From: RGIG5050 sp045636065
GTDB taxonomy: Bacteria > Verrucomicrobiota > Kiritimatiellia > RFP12 > UBA1067
DNA length: 64,000 nucleotides
Assembly (NCBI GenBank): GCA_045636065.1
Contig: JAZTWW010000046.1
Span: forward strand, 25,462 to 89,461
Reading direction: 5' to 3'
Part shown: positions 56,455 to 64,000 of the stretch, in pieces
Layout of the letters: the number at the start of each line of letters is the position of its first letter
How positions within the stretch are numbered: position 1 is the first letter of the stretch
The notes under the pieces: model-generated
What the model was told of the DNA's origin: nothing
The model's input: the letters and a program-made list of their open reading frames with translations, nothing else
Databases searched by the model: none
Program-made: the position numbers and the translations under genes

Positions 56455-58149
56455 TCAGATGCGCCTCGGGGTATCTATGCCGAGAAGGGAAAGCCCCTTC
56501 GAAAGCACCTTGCCGAAAAGCGCGCAGAGCCTGAGCCTCGCGGCGCGCACGTCGCCGGCGCTCCTCAAGACGGGGCTCCTCTGGTAGAACGAGCTGTAGA
56601 GCTGCGAGGTCTGGTATAGGCAGTCGGCGAGTATGCTCGGCTTGTGGCACTCCGCGGCCCTCTTCACGGCCTGGCCGAACTGGAGAAGCGCAAGCGCGAG
56701 GAGCTTCTCCTGCGGCTCCCACACGGCGAAGCTTCCGTCAAGGGCCGCGCCGCCCTCGGCGGCCTTGTCGAGAAGCGAGCAGACGCGCGCGTAGGCGTAC
56801 TGGAGGTAGGGCCCGGAGTTGCCGTCGAGGGCAAGGGCCTTGTCCCAGTCGAAGTCGATCGGGGTGGCGGGATCGTGCGAGAGGTCGGCGTACTTGACGG
56901 CCCCGATGCCTATCGAGGAGGCAAGGCGCCTATCCTCATCCTGGGGCTCCTCGCCGCCCTTTCTCGCCATCACTATCTCAAGCGCGCGCCTCTTCGCCTC
57001 CGAAAGGAGCTCGTCGAGCCTTATGAGATTGCCCTCGCGCGTGGAGATCGCCTTACCTGCGAAGCTCATGAGCCCAAAGGGGACGTGCGTGAGCTTCACG
57101 TCCATGCCGAGCTTCGCGCAGATGATGAAGAACTGGCGGAAATGGAGCTGCTGCCTGTCGTCCGTGACGTAGATTATCTCGTCGGGGGAATAGTCCTCGA
57201 TGCGGCTTCTCACGCAGGCGATGTCGCTTGTCGTGTAGTTGAAGCCGCCGTCGGACTTGCGGACGATGGCGATGGGAAGCCCCTCCTTCTCGAAGCGCAC
57301 TATAAGCGCCCCTTCGCTCGGCTCCGCAAGCCCCTTCTCCACGAGCTCGTCGACAATCGGGGCCATCATGCCGTTGTAGTAGCTCTCGCCCCTGTAGGTG
57401 TCGAACTTGACGCCCAGCTCGGCGTATATGCGGTTGAACTCCTCGATCGATATCTCGATGAAGCGCCTCCAGAGGGCCATGTCCTCCTCGTCGCCGCGCT
57501 GAAGCTTCACAAGCTCCTCGCGGCAGGCCTTCTTCCACTCCTCGTCCGTCTTCGCGCGCGACGAGCTTTCGACGTACGCGCGCTCGAGGTACGGGACGGA
57601 GAGGTTCGCACGCTCTTCGTCCGTCAGGCACTCGCGGTAGCCCTTGATGAGGATGCCGAACTGCGTTCCCCAGTCGCCGAGGTGGTTGTCCGCTATCACC
57701 CTGTAGCCGAGCGACCTGTAGATCCTGTCGATGGCGTTGCCGATGACGGTCGAGCGGATGTGGCCTATGTGCATCTGCTTTGCGGCGTTGGGGCTCGAAT
57801 AGTCGATGACGACCGTACGGCCAGCGCCCACCTGGGCGATCCCGAGATCGGGATCCTGGTCGAGGCGCTCAAGCTCGCCCGCGAGGAATCCCGAGCTTAC
57901 GGTGAGGTTTATGAACCCGGGGCCTGCGATCTCGGCCTTTTCGAGGAAATCGGGCTTCCCGCCCGCTTCAAGCGCGGCCTCCGCTATCTTGCGAGGCGGC
58001 ATGTGAAGCGCCTTCGCGAACTTGAGCGCATCGTTGCACTGGAAATCGCCAAACCTCGGATCGGTCGCGGGAAGGACCGACACCTGCGAAAAATCACCGC
58101 CGGGGAACGCCTTCTCGAAGGCTTCCCTCATCCACGTTTCAATGGTCAT
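56455..58149 (-). CDS. argS: arginyl-tRNA synthetase
   Basis: A 564-residue class I synthetase. The N-terminal additional domain precedes SPNAAKQMHIGHIRSTVIG (HIGH site), and the second signature reads AISTREGNLIRL in place of KMSKS, usual for ArgRS. The C-terminal anticodon-binding domain contains LQFGQAVKRAAE and LYSSFYQRSPVL. ATGA overlap with def. Confidence 0.96.
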   Translation of the reverse strand: MTIETWMREAFEKAFPGGDFSQVSVLPATDPRFGDFQCNDALKFAKALHMPPRKIAEAALEAGGKPDFLEKAEIAGPGFINLTVSSGFLAGELERLDQDPDLGIAQVGAGRTVVIDYSSPNAAKQMHIGHIRSTVIGNAIDRIYRSLGYRVIADNHLGDWGTQFGILIKGYRECLTDEERANLSVPYLERAYVESSSRAKTDEEWKKACREELVKLQRGDEEDMALWRRFIEISIEEFNRIYAELGVKFDTYRGESYYNGMMAPIVDELVEKGLAEPSEGALIVRFEKEGLPIAIVRKSDGGFNYTTSDIACVRSRIEDYSPDEIIYVTDDRQQLHFRQFFIICAKLGMDVKLTHVPFGLMSFAGKAISTREGNLIRLDELLSEAKRRALEIVMARKGGEEPQDEDRRLASSIGIGAVKYADLSHDPATPIDFDWDKALALDGNSGPYLQYAYARVCSLLDKAAEGGAALDGSFAVWEPQEKLLALALLQFGQAVKRAAECHKPSILADCLYQTSQLYSSFYQRSPVLRSAGDVRAARLRLCALFGKVLSKGLSLLGIDTPRRI

Positions 58150-58694
58150 TTCACTCCACCGTTCTTTTTGGCCATCTTGTCGAGACGCTTGGCCATCTTC
58201 GCCTTCGTGGCGTCATCGTACCTGTCCACGTAAAGTATGCCGTTGAGATGGTCGAGCTCGTGCTGTATGGCGCGGGAGAGGAATCCCCTCGCCCTCACGA
58301 CCTTGACCGCGCCGTTCTGATCGGTGTACTGGCACGTCACCTCGTTGGCCCTTATCACCGGACCGCTCATGTTGGGGAAGCTGAGGCAGCCCTCCTTGCC
58401 GTCCTGCTCGCCCTCCATGGAGAGTATGACGGGATTGAAGAGCACCATCGGCTGCTCGACGGCGCTGTTGAAGCTCTCCGTCTCGGGGTCGTCCTCGCAA
58501 CCTTCTGGGATGTCGATGACGCACATCCTCTCGACGCGCCCTATCTGCTCGGCCGCAAGCCCCACGCCGCGTGCATGATGCATAGTCTCTATCATGTCGG
58601 CTGCAAGACGCCTTAGCTCGTCCGTGACGAGCGGAACGGGAACGGCCTTCTCCCTGAGCACCTTGTCGCCGTACTTTCTGATCTCCAGTATCAT
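58146..58694 (-). CDS. def: peptide deformylase
   Basis: A 182-residue Def with the three motifs GVGLAAEQIG, EGCLSFP and QHELDHLNGILYVD (metal ligands Cys and the two His of HExxH). It removes the formyl group from new proteins. ATG 58694 follows a moderate AAGGGG site and matches the conserved start of the family. Confidence 0.95.
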   Translation of the reverse strand: MILEIRKYGDKVLREKAVPVPLVTDELRRLAADMIETMHHARGVGLAAEQIGRVERMCVIDIPEGCEDDPETESFNSAVEQPMVLFNPVILSMEGEQDGKEGCLSFPNMSGPVIRANEVTCQYTDQNGAVKVVRARGFLSRAIQHELDHLNGILYVDRYDDATKAKMAKRLDKMAKKNGGVK

Positions 58695-58726
58695 ACGATC
58701 TGCCCCTTTGCGCAAATCCATTCAAA

Positions 58727-59155
58727 TCACATTCCGCTCGAACCGAAGCCCCCTTCGCCGCGCTCGGTGGCGTCGGCCTCGAAGACCTCGGCCGTCTCGA
58801 CGGGTGCGACGGGCGCAATGACGAGCTGCGCCACCTTCATGCCCTTTTCGACCTTGAAGGGCCTGTCGCCGAAATTGGCGAGTATCACCCCGACCTCGCC
58901 TCTGTAGCCGGCGTCGATCGTCCCGGGCGTATTGAGGACCGTCACCCCGTGCTTGAGCGCAAGCCCGCTTCTCGGGCGCACCTGCGCCTCGGCGTTCTGG
59001 GGAAGTATGATCTGAAGCCCCGTGTGGACGAGCGCCCTGCCGCCCTGGGGGATCTCGATGTCCTCTATGGACTTTACGTCCATCCCGGCATCGCCGGGAT
59101 GGGCGTACTGCGGCAGCTCGGCCGCGCAGTCTAGCTTTCTGAAAAAGACTTTCAT
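58727..59155 (-). CDS. dut: deoxyuridine 5'-triphosphate nucleotidohydrolase
   Basis: A 142-residue trimeric dUTPase with motifs DAGMDVKSIE (1), RPRSGLALKHG (2), NTPGTIDAGYRGEVGVIL (3), MKVAQLVIAP (4) and the C-terminal RGEGGFGSSGM (5). It prevents uracil incorporation and supplies dUMP; a ThyX that would use dUMP is encoded nearby. Confidence 0.96.
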   Translation of the reverse strand: MKVFFRKLDCAAELPQYAHPGDAGMDVKSIEDIEIPQGGRALVHTGLQIILPQNAEAQVRPRSGLALKHGVTVLNTPGTIDAGYRGEVGVILANFGDRPFKVEKGMKVAQLVIAPVAPVETAEVFEADATERGEGGFGSSGM

Positions 59156-59165
59156 CTCTATAGGA

Positions 59166-60869
59166 TCACTCCGGAAGTTCCGCGCTGGCCTCTTCGCCCG
59201 CCTCTTCATCCTCCTCGGAGATGGCTGTTCCGGGAGTGGTCCTCAGTTCCATGCGCTTGAGGTTCCAGTCCTGCCACGCTGAGAAAAGCTCAGCCCCGCG
59301 CTCGCGCTCGAGCGACTCCCTCGCATTGGCGAAGGCGGAGAACGCCTCGGAGTTGTTGCGCTGACGGTCCTCGAGATAGACGAGGAGGCCCCTGTTGGGA
59401 TCGCGCGTCGCGATGAAATCGCTTATCTCGCCCTTCTTGAGGCCGCTCGCAGGACGGAAGACTGTCATCGCATCGGGGAAGAGCGAGGGCGACTTCCTTA
59501 CGGCCGTGACGCTGAAGACGATCTGCGTCGAGACATCCTTAGCCCCCATAAGCGCGGGATCGAACGCCGCACCCTCGGCCGCTGCCTTGCGGGCGCCGGC
59601 TACGAGGCCTTCAACCTCGGCCTTGAACGCCTTGGCCTTCGCCTCCTTGAGCGCGTCGGGGCGGATTATGTCCTTGGCCTCCTCGAACGCGGGGACGTGC
59701 GCCGGGATGAACGAGCCGTACTCGATGAGATAGACGGCCTTGTCGCTGGAGGCGATGTTGAAGCGGTTCGTGGGGTCGAGCTCCTTGACGAGCTCCGGGA
59801 CGCCCTCGATGCCGGGCATGAACGCGCTCGGGCGGCTCATGAAGCCGGCCTTGTAGCTTCCGTCAAGCGTGAAGGCGGGGCTGTTCTTGGCCTCGACGCC
59901 CTCGGCCGCGGCGATCTCGTCGAGAAGAGCCGTCGCCGTACCGGAAGTCTCGTTGATCTTGGCGATAAGATCCTCCTGGTACTTCTCAAGGCTCGCCTGA
60001 ATGCGAAGCTCCTTCAGGATCTCGGGACGGACCTCCTCGATAGCCTTCGTGACGGGACCGTTAGTCGTATCCTCCTCGTAGAGGTCGCTGTGGGCCTCGT
60101 AGTAGTCCTGGATGTCGGCGTCGTCGATTGCGAACGTCTCAAGACGGGCGTCGGAGTCGACGGGGAGCTTGACGTAGCGGATCGTCGCCATGTCGGCGAG
60201 GGCGAGGGCGTTCGTGTGCTCGGTGTAGTACGCCATCAAGGCGGCATCGTCGAGCGTGACGGAATCGCCGGAGGCGAACTCGTACGACGCGATGCGCACC
60301 GTGAGGGTGTCGGTATCGTCGGCGAGCGCGCGGTCAAGCTCGGCGGGGGCGATCCACCCGCCCTCGGCCGCGACGACCCTCATCATGTTGACGTACGTGA
60401 GATGGCGCCTCAGGAACGCCTCGTACGCCTCGGGGGTCGTGTAGGGCATCATCGGGTTCCTGTTGTACGCGAGGCGCTGGACGTACGTATCGTAGTCGAA
60501 GCTCCCGCCGGGGCAGAAGGAGGGATCGCTCATTATGACCTGCTGGACCTCGTCGTCCCCCGCGACGAGACCGAGCATCTCGGCCTGCGTCTCGACGGCG
60601 ACGCGCTTCCACACGCTGCGGTTGAGCTTGAACGTCTCGTCCTCTTCGCCGGACTGGAAGGCCCCGCGCATCTCGCGCCTCATTACGTCGAAGCGCTCGG
60701 AGGGGACGCTTTCGCCGGAAAGCTCGCCCGCGCCTGAAAGCGCGCGGTCGCGCGACGACGAATCACCCGTGAAGGCGAACTCGAATGCGAAGAAGATTGA
60801 AATGACTACTGCGAACGCACCCCATATCCACTTGTTGCGGATGATGCGGTTGAAATGATGAATGACCAC
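59166..60869 (-). CDS. membrane-anchored periplasmic chaperone, PpiD/SurA-N-like
   Basis: A 567-residue protein with an N-terminal inner-membrane anchor (about 13-35), then a SurA N-terminal-like helical domain, a central region, and a long C-terminal region. It follows the PpiD plan, but I see no clear parvulin prolyl isomerase signature, so isomerase activity is doubtful. The C-terminus is very acidic (EEDEEAGEEASAE). It probably assists folding of outer membrane or secreted proteins. Confidence 0.7.
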   Translation of the reverse strand: MVIHHFNRIIRNKWIWGAFAVVISIFFAFEFAFTGDSSSRDRALSGAGELSGESVPSERFDVMRREMRGAFQSGEEDETFKLNRSVWKRVAVETQAEMLGLVAGDDEVQQVIMSDPSFCPGGSFDYDTYVQRLAYNRNPMMPYTTPEAYEAFLRRHLTYVNMMRVVAAEGGWIAPAELDRALADDTDTLTVRIASYEFASGDSVTLDDAALMAYYTEHTNALALADMATIRYVKLPVDSDARLETFAIDDADIQDYYEAHSDLYEEDTTNGPVTKAIEEVRPEILKELRIQASLEKYQEDLIAKINETSGTATALLDEIAAAEGVEAKNSPAFTLDGSYKAGFMSRPSAFMPGIEGVPELVKELDPTNRFNIASSDKAVYLIEYGSFIPAHVPAFEEAKDIIRPDALKEAKAKAFKAEVEGLVAGARKAAAEGAAFDPALMGAKDVSTQIVFSVTAVRKSPSLFPDAMTVFRPASGLKKGEISDFIATRDPNRGLLVYLEDRQRNNSEAFSAFANARESLERERGAELFSAWQDWNLKRMELRTTPGTAISEEDEEAGEEASAELPE

Positions 60870-60933
60870 TTTACACTCTTTCTGCTACTGCTTTTTGTTG
60901 CTTGACTCTCTCCTAGCGGAAACGGACCCGCCA

Positions 60934-62103
60934 TTAGAACATGTCGTCCTCTTCCGCCGATTCCTCGCCGCCGGAGCTGTCGTCGGAGCCGGAGGAATCC
61001 TCCTCGCCGGCCTCCTCTTCGACATCCTCCTCGGTGGGCGTCACGTCGACGGCGGTCGTGTCGCCGGACTTGTCCGCCTGCTTGGGAAGCTGCTGGGGCT
61101 TGAGGACGAGCTCGCCGGAGTTCACGTTGTAGCGGTTCTCGGCGAACGCGCGGCGGTTGACGATCCTGCCGTGGGGGTCGAACGTCATCGTGTTGACGAG
61201 CATCCTGTCGTCCGTCTCGCTGCGGCGGCGGAATATCTTGATGGCGCACTTGGGCGAAAGGTTGTAGACGAGCGTCACGTTCTCGTCCTTCTTCTCGCCG
61301 GTTGAGAAGTCGGTGCGGCGCTCGATGCCCTGGTCGAGCGTGACGGCGAAGTTGCCGGACTCGCCGCGGAGGAACGTCTCGAGATCGTCGCCCGTGGTGC
61401 GGATCCTGAGGCGGTTGGCGGCGTTCATGCGCTCGATGCTGTAGTGCGCGCCGCTAAGGGAAAGCGTGCCTGTGATGACCCTTACGATGATCTCCTCGCC
61501 GTCGGCGAGCGTCGTGTAGGTGTACTGGCTCTCGCCCGCGAGGTTGGTGCTCGTGAAGTGCGGCGCGACGACGCTGAAGGATCCCGGCTTTGTGACGAGA
61601 GGAAGGCTGAACTTGACGACGCCAGACTCGAGAACGACGGTGCGCGTCTTCTCGCCGATGTCGATCGGCCTCGTAGAGAACGACCCGACGGTGTCGATGA
61701 TGGCGTAGCAGTCCTCGCCGAACGCGAAGCAGGCTGCAGGCGATCCTTCAAGGACGTCCGAAGTGCGGCGCGCCTTGAACTTGGATCCCATCGGATAGTA
61801 CTTGCCCTCCTGGACCTTCTCCCACTGGCCGGTGCGGATCCTGAAGACGTACGCTTCACCCTGGGCCTCGACGCAGCGCACGAGCTGGTAGAACTGGTTC
61901 TTGGCGCTTGCAGGCGCAACCGGGGCCGCCGCTTCGGCGGGGGCTTCAGCCGAGGCTTCTGACTCTTGGGTCTCGCTGGCTTCGGAATCGCCAGAGACGT
62001 CATCCTCGATGTCATCGATGTCCTGCGCGGCGGCGCAGAACGCAAGGGCACACGCCGCGAAGACGCCCGCGGCGACGCTGAAACCGGGTCTGATGTTTCT
62101 CAT
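60934..62103 (-). CDS. secreted FecR-like beta-domain protein, acidic tail
   Basis: A 389-residue exported protein with a signal peptide (about 1-26), an acidic Ser/Glu/Ala-rich segment, a beta-rich central domain recalling FecR-type domains (WEKVQEGKYYPMGSKFKARR, VVLESGVVKFSLPL), and a highly acidic Ser/Asp/Glu tail (about 340-389). Function unknown. ATG 62103 has GGAGG 8 nt upstream; a longer frame would start inside the promoter. It heads the operon leading into the periplasmic chaperone gene, which suggests an envelope role. Confidence 0.65.
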   Translation of the reverse strand: MRNIRPGFSVAAGVFAACALAFCAAAQDIDDIEDDVSGDSEASETQESEASAEAPAEAAAPVAPASAKNQFYQLVRCVEAQGEAYVFRIRTGQWEKVQEGKYYPMGSKFKARRTSDVLEGSPAACFAFGEDCYAIIDTVGSFSTRPIDIGEKTRTVVLESGVVKFSLPLVTKPGSFSVVAPHFTSTNLAGESQYTYTTLADGEEIIVRVITGTLSLSGAHYSIERMNAANRLRIRTTGDDLETFLRGESGNFAVTLDQGIERRTDFSTGEKKDENVTLVYNLSPKCAIKIFRRRSETDDRMLVNTMTFDPHGRIVNRRAFAENRYNVNSGELVLKPQQLPKQADKSGDTTAVDVTPTEEDVEEEAGEEDSSGSDDSSGGEESAEEDDMF

Positions 62104-62134
62104 GAAACTTTCCTCCGTGAAGTTATCTGACAAT

Positions 62135-62163
62135 ATTCTACGATTTTTTTGGTGTAAAATCAA
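62135..62163 (-). promoter_or_regulatory. promoter of the FecR-like/dut/def/argS/fusA run
   Basis: TTGATT (62158-62163), 17-nt spacer, TAGAAT (62135-62140) on the minus strand. The -35 overlaps the stop codon of the upstream pseudouridine synthase gene. Confidence 0.65.
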
Positions 62164-62909
62164 CTCTTTTGAACGGTTGGCTCGAAAAAGCGGCCCAGAA
62201 TCGCCAATTCCGGCGCCGTCAAGTCCCTCACGTCGCCCGGCGCGAGGCTCTCGTCGAGCCGGAGGCCGCCGATGGCGACGCGCTTAAGGCTCAGCACCAC
62301 CAGATGCGCTGCGCTGCACATGTACCGTATCTGGCGTTTGCGCCCCTCCCTCAGCTTGAAGCAGAGGACGTGCACGTTGTCGCGCCCAAGGCGGACGACC
62401 TCCACCTCGCACGGGCGGATCCTGTAGCCTTCGATGACGAGATCGCTTCTAAGGGTGTCGAGCTTGTCCTCGCTCCAGCGCCCGGCGACGCGCACTATAT
62501 ACGTCTTCTCGTGGGAATACCTCGGGTGCGTAAGCTTCAAGGTGAGATCGCCGTCGTTCGAAAGGAGAAGGAGCCCTTCGCTGTCCTTGTCGAGCCGGCC
62601 TACGGGCACAAGCCTCTCGCGTATGCCCTTTGCCGCGAGTATATCCGCGACCGTCTCGCCGCCGAAGGGATCGTCCATCGTCGAGAGTACGCCCTGGGGC
62701 TTGTACATCATGACGGTCCTCACCCTTTCGCGGCGGCCGGCGATCTCGCGCCCGTCGACCTCGATGCGGGCGGAGGATGGGTCTACCTTCATTCCGATGG
62801 AGGCGACCTTCCCGTCCACCTTCACGCGGCCTGCGGCGATCAGCTCCTCGCTGGCGCGCCTGCTCGCGACGCCTCTCTCGGCCATCACCTTCTGGAGGCG
62901 TTCCTCCAT
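62160..62909 (-). CDS. RsuA/RluB-family pseudouridine synthase
   Basis: A 249-residue enzyme with an N-terminal S4 RNA-binding domain (RLQKVMAERGVASRRASEEL) and the catalytic GRLDKDSEGLLLLSNDG (Asp in GRLD). The ending KLREGRKRQIRYMCSAA is family-typical. It modifies rRNA; whether 16S (RsuA) or 23S (RluB/E/F) cannot be decided. ATG 62909 overlaps the thyX stop (TGATG). Confidence 0.92.
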   Translation of the reverse strand: MEERLQKVMAERGVASRRASEELIAAGRVKVDGKVASIGMKVDPSSARIEVDGREIAGRRERVRTVMMYKPQGVLSTMDDPFGGETVADILAAKGIRERLVPVGRLDKDSEGLLLLSNDGDLTLKLTHPRYSHEKTYIVRVAGRWSEDKLDTLRSDLVIEGYRIRPCEVEVVRLGRDNVHVLCFKLREGRKRQIRYMCSAAHLVVLSLKRVAIGGLRLDESLAPGDVRDLTAPELAILGRFFEPTVQKS

Positions 62910-63472
62910 CACTTGACCTCCCTGTACGCCTTCAGGGCCTCCTGGTACTTTGGCGTATCGACGTATCCGCAGCTCTTGAACTCGGGGCAGAAGCCCCTGT
63001 AGACGCACTCGGGGACGCAGCACGCGGCCACCTCGGGCTCGCACTTGGCGACCTCGTCGACGACGAGCTGCCATGCCGCGCGCGTCTCGGGGCTCGCCTG
63101 GCGGCAGAGCCTGCGCCTTGAGATGAACATCACCTCGGCAGCGTTCGCGAAGCACTCGTGCTCCACGGGCGCGTCCTGGCGGTTGCCGGTCCTGTCGTTG
63201 CCGGTCCTGTCGGTGCGCTGCGTCGAGACGAAATGCTCGATCCCGAATTTATGCCTGACGAAATGGACGCTCACCCAGTATGGGAGGTTGGACCACTTCC
63301 AGTTGAAGAGAAGCTTCCTCAAAGGCGAATGCTCCGCGAGAAGTATGCGCTTCTTCCACTTCGAGGACGGCTCGCCCTCACCGCCGTCGAGGCGGATCGT
63401 CGTGCGCGCGGCGTCGGCGACGGAGCGCCACGTGCCGAGCACTTTCATGAACTTTATGAAAGTCTTTTCCAT
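62909..63472 (-). CDS. thyX: FAD-dependent thymidylate synthase (ThyX), divergent type
   Basis: A 187-residue ThyX-like protein. The signature normally written RHRxxSxNxxSxRY appears as RHKFGIEHFVSTQR, and is followed by ANAAEVMFISRRRLC and a Cys-rich PECVYRGFCPEFKSCGY end. This matches a short ThyX subgroup also seen in phages. A local repeat DRTGNDRTGN sits after the signature. It would methylate dUMP using folate and FAD, complementing the nearby dut. ATG 63472 follows AGGGGG. Confidence 0.8.
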   Translation of the reverse strand: MEKTFIKFMKVLGTWRSVADAARTTIRLDGGEGEPSSKWKKRILLAEHSPLRKLLFNWKWSNLPYWVSVHFVRHKFGIEHFVSTQRTDRTGNDRTGNRQDAPVEHECFANAAEVMFISRRRLCRQASPETRAAWQLVVDEVAKCEPEVAACCVPECVYRGFCPEFKSCGYVDTPKYQEALKAYREVK

Positions 63473-63506
63473 CGTTGTCCCCCTGAAAAATCCTGCCTTT
63501 GAAGCC

Positions 63507-64000
63507 TTACCTTGCGGCCTCGGCCATCTCGGCGAGTATCGCCCTAGCCGCACGGACGGGATCTTCGGCCGCGAGAACGGGCCTGCCGACGACGAGATGC
63601 GTCGAGCCGTCCCTTACGGCGTCAAACGGCGTCGCAATGCGCTTCTGGTCGCCCACGTCGGCTCCGCGCGGCCTGACGCCAGGAGTGACGAGAAGCGCAT
63701 CGGGGCCAAGGGCCTCGCGCATCGCCTTCACCTCGACGGGGCTGCAGACTATGCCGGAGGCGCCGTTCGAGACGGCGAGACTCCCCATCGCACGCACCTG
63801 CTCGGCGGGCGTACGCGAGACGCCTATGTCCGCAAGATCGCCTGCGTCGAGGCTCGTGAGGACCGTCACGGCAAGTATGCGCGGGGCGCGCTCGCCGAAC
63901 TCCGCCGCCGCATCGGCCGCGGCGCGGCTCATCGCCTTGCCGCCACCGCTGTGGATCGTCATGAGGTCGACCCCGAGGCCTCCGCCCGAGCGCCCGGCGG
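63507..64000 (-). CDS. pyrF: orotidine 5'-phosphate decarboxylase, partial (N-terminus outside window)
   Basis: The visible C-terminal 164 or so codons include VDLMTIHSGGGKAM, RILAVTVLTSLD, GASGIVCSPVEVKAMR, LLVTPGVRPRG and HLVVGRPVLAAEDP, the order of motifs in PyrF (phosphate-binding loops). The reading frame stays open to the window edge, so the catalytic DxKxxD lies beyond 64000. It ends the pyrimidine pathway at UMP. It is 34 nt upstream of thyX. Confidence 0.93.
   Translation of the reverse strand, partial: AGRSGGGLGVDLMTIHSGGGKAMSRAAADAAAEFGERAPRILAVTVLTSLDAGDLADIGVSRTPAEQVRAMGSLAVSNGASGIVCSPVEVKAMREALGPDALLVTPGVRPRGADVGDQKRIATPFDAVRDGSTHLVVGRPVLAAEDPVRAARAILAEMAEAAR

Noticed and set aside
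60934..62163. Longer start for the FecR-like protein at 62163
   Set aside because: The extension would include the promoter elements; the ATG at 62103 has a strong GGAGG and a signal peptide right after it.

Overview
The window reads as a contiguous chromosomal segment of a Gram-negative bacterium of the PVC superphylum (Planctomycetota-Verrucomicrobiota-Chlamydiota), most likely a gut or rumen Verrucomicrobiota/Kiritimatiellota relative. The main pointers are a Minf_1886 (TIGR04138) protein, a family restricted to Verrucomicrobia and Planctomycetes, at 31955-32326, and enzymes for host-type glycans: a GH89 alpha-N-acetylglucosaminidase, a bifunctional fucokinase/GDP-fucose pyrophosphorylase and an N-acetylhexosamine 1-kinase-like enzyme. 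The taxon is an inference; no rRNA is present. Every gene I accept lies on the minus strand, so transcription runs from high to low coordinates throughout. From about 8 kb onward the DNA is GC-rich and densely packed with ATGA, TGATG or TAATG overlaps. From 1 to 8 kb it is visibly AT-richer, loosely packed and full of remnants and repeats.

Region 1 (1-8 kb, accessory). It holds a LicD-like start at the window edge, a cytidylyltransferase-oxidoreductase fusion, and a TIGR02391 (Hypoth_Ymh) gene split in two by about 0.9 kb of DNA carrying a four-helix membrane protein. These are followed by an antitoxin remnant and a DUF6922/AbiEii toxin-antitoxin pair. Next comes a repeat field (4.65-7.55 kb) with three copies of a cloverleaf-folding element of about 225 bp, two families of short hairpin repeats, a segmental duplication, and an intact plus a broken GxxExxY gene.

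Region 2 (7.6-27.2 kb). One probable operon runs accD-accA-parC-hemC/cobA/hemD fusion-NYN/LOTUS protein from a near-consensus promoter at 14431. Then follow an Orn/Lys/Arg decarboxylase with the GH89 enzyme, mraY-tatA-uvrC-ybeY, psd-pssA-radical SAM-RluA (phospholipid synthesis plus others), and a Gfo/Idh/MocA oxidoreductase.

Region 3 (27.3-38.6 kb). rpsP-rplS-trmD (without rimM between them) is followed by aroQ and a peptide-binding protein. Beyond are HIT-Minf_1886-rsgA, uppP, tRNA-Asp with its terminator, a Na/Ca exchanger, an unrecognised conserved gene and fkp.

Region 4 (38.7-52 kb). A long co-directional run begins at a consensus promoter at 51988: ROK-like kinase, NahK-like kinase, tricorn-type protease, D-2-hydroxyacid dehydrogenase, tsaE, an MMPL-acyltransferase fusion, a thioredoxin-like protein, esterase, ATP-grasp protein and tcdA. 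TsaE and TcdA act at successive stages of the same tRNA modification (t6A, then ct6A).

Region 5 (52-64 kb). From a promoter at 62135: FecR-like secreted protein, PpiD/SurA-like chaperone, dut, def, argS, ymdB, ruvA, fusA and a uridine-kinase-like protein. The window ends with an RsuA-family pseudouridine synthase, thyX and a partial pyrF.

Recurring regulatory theme: sigma70-type promoters with a TATAAT -10, often preceded by an A/T-rich stretch ending in TGG. In several cases (GxxExxY, HIT, fkp, coiled-coil protein, one oxidoreductase) the -10 sits only 6-10 nt from the ATG, predicting leaderless or nearly leaderless mRNAs.
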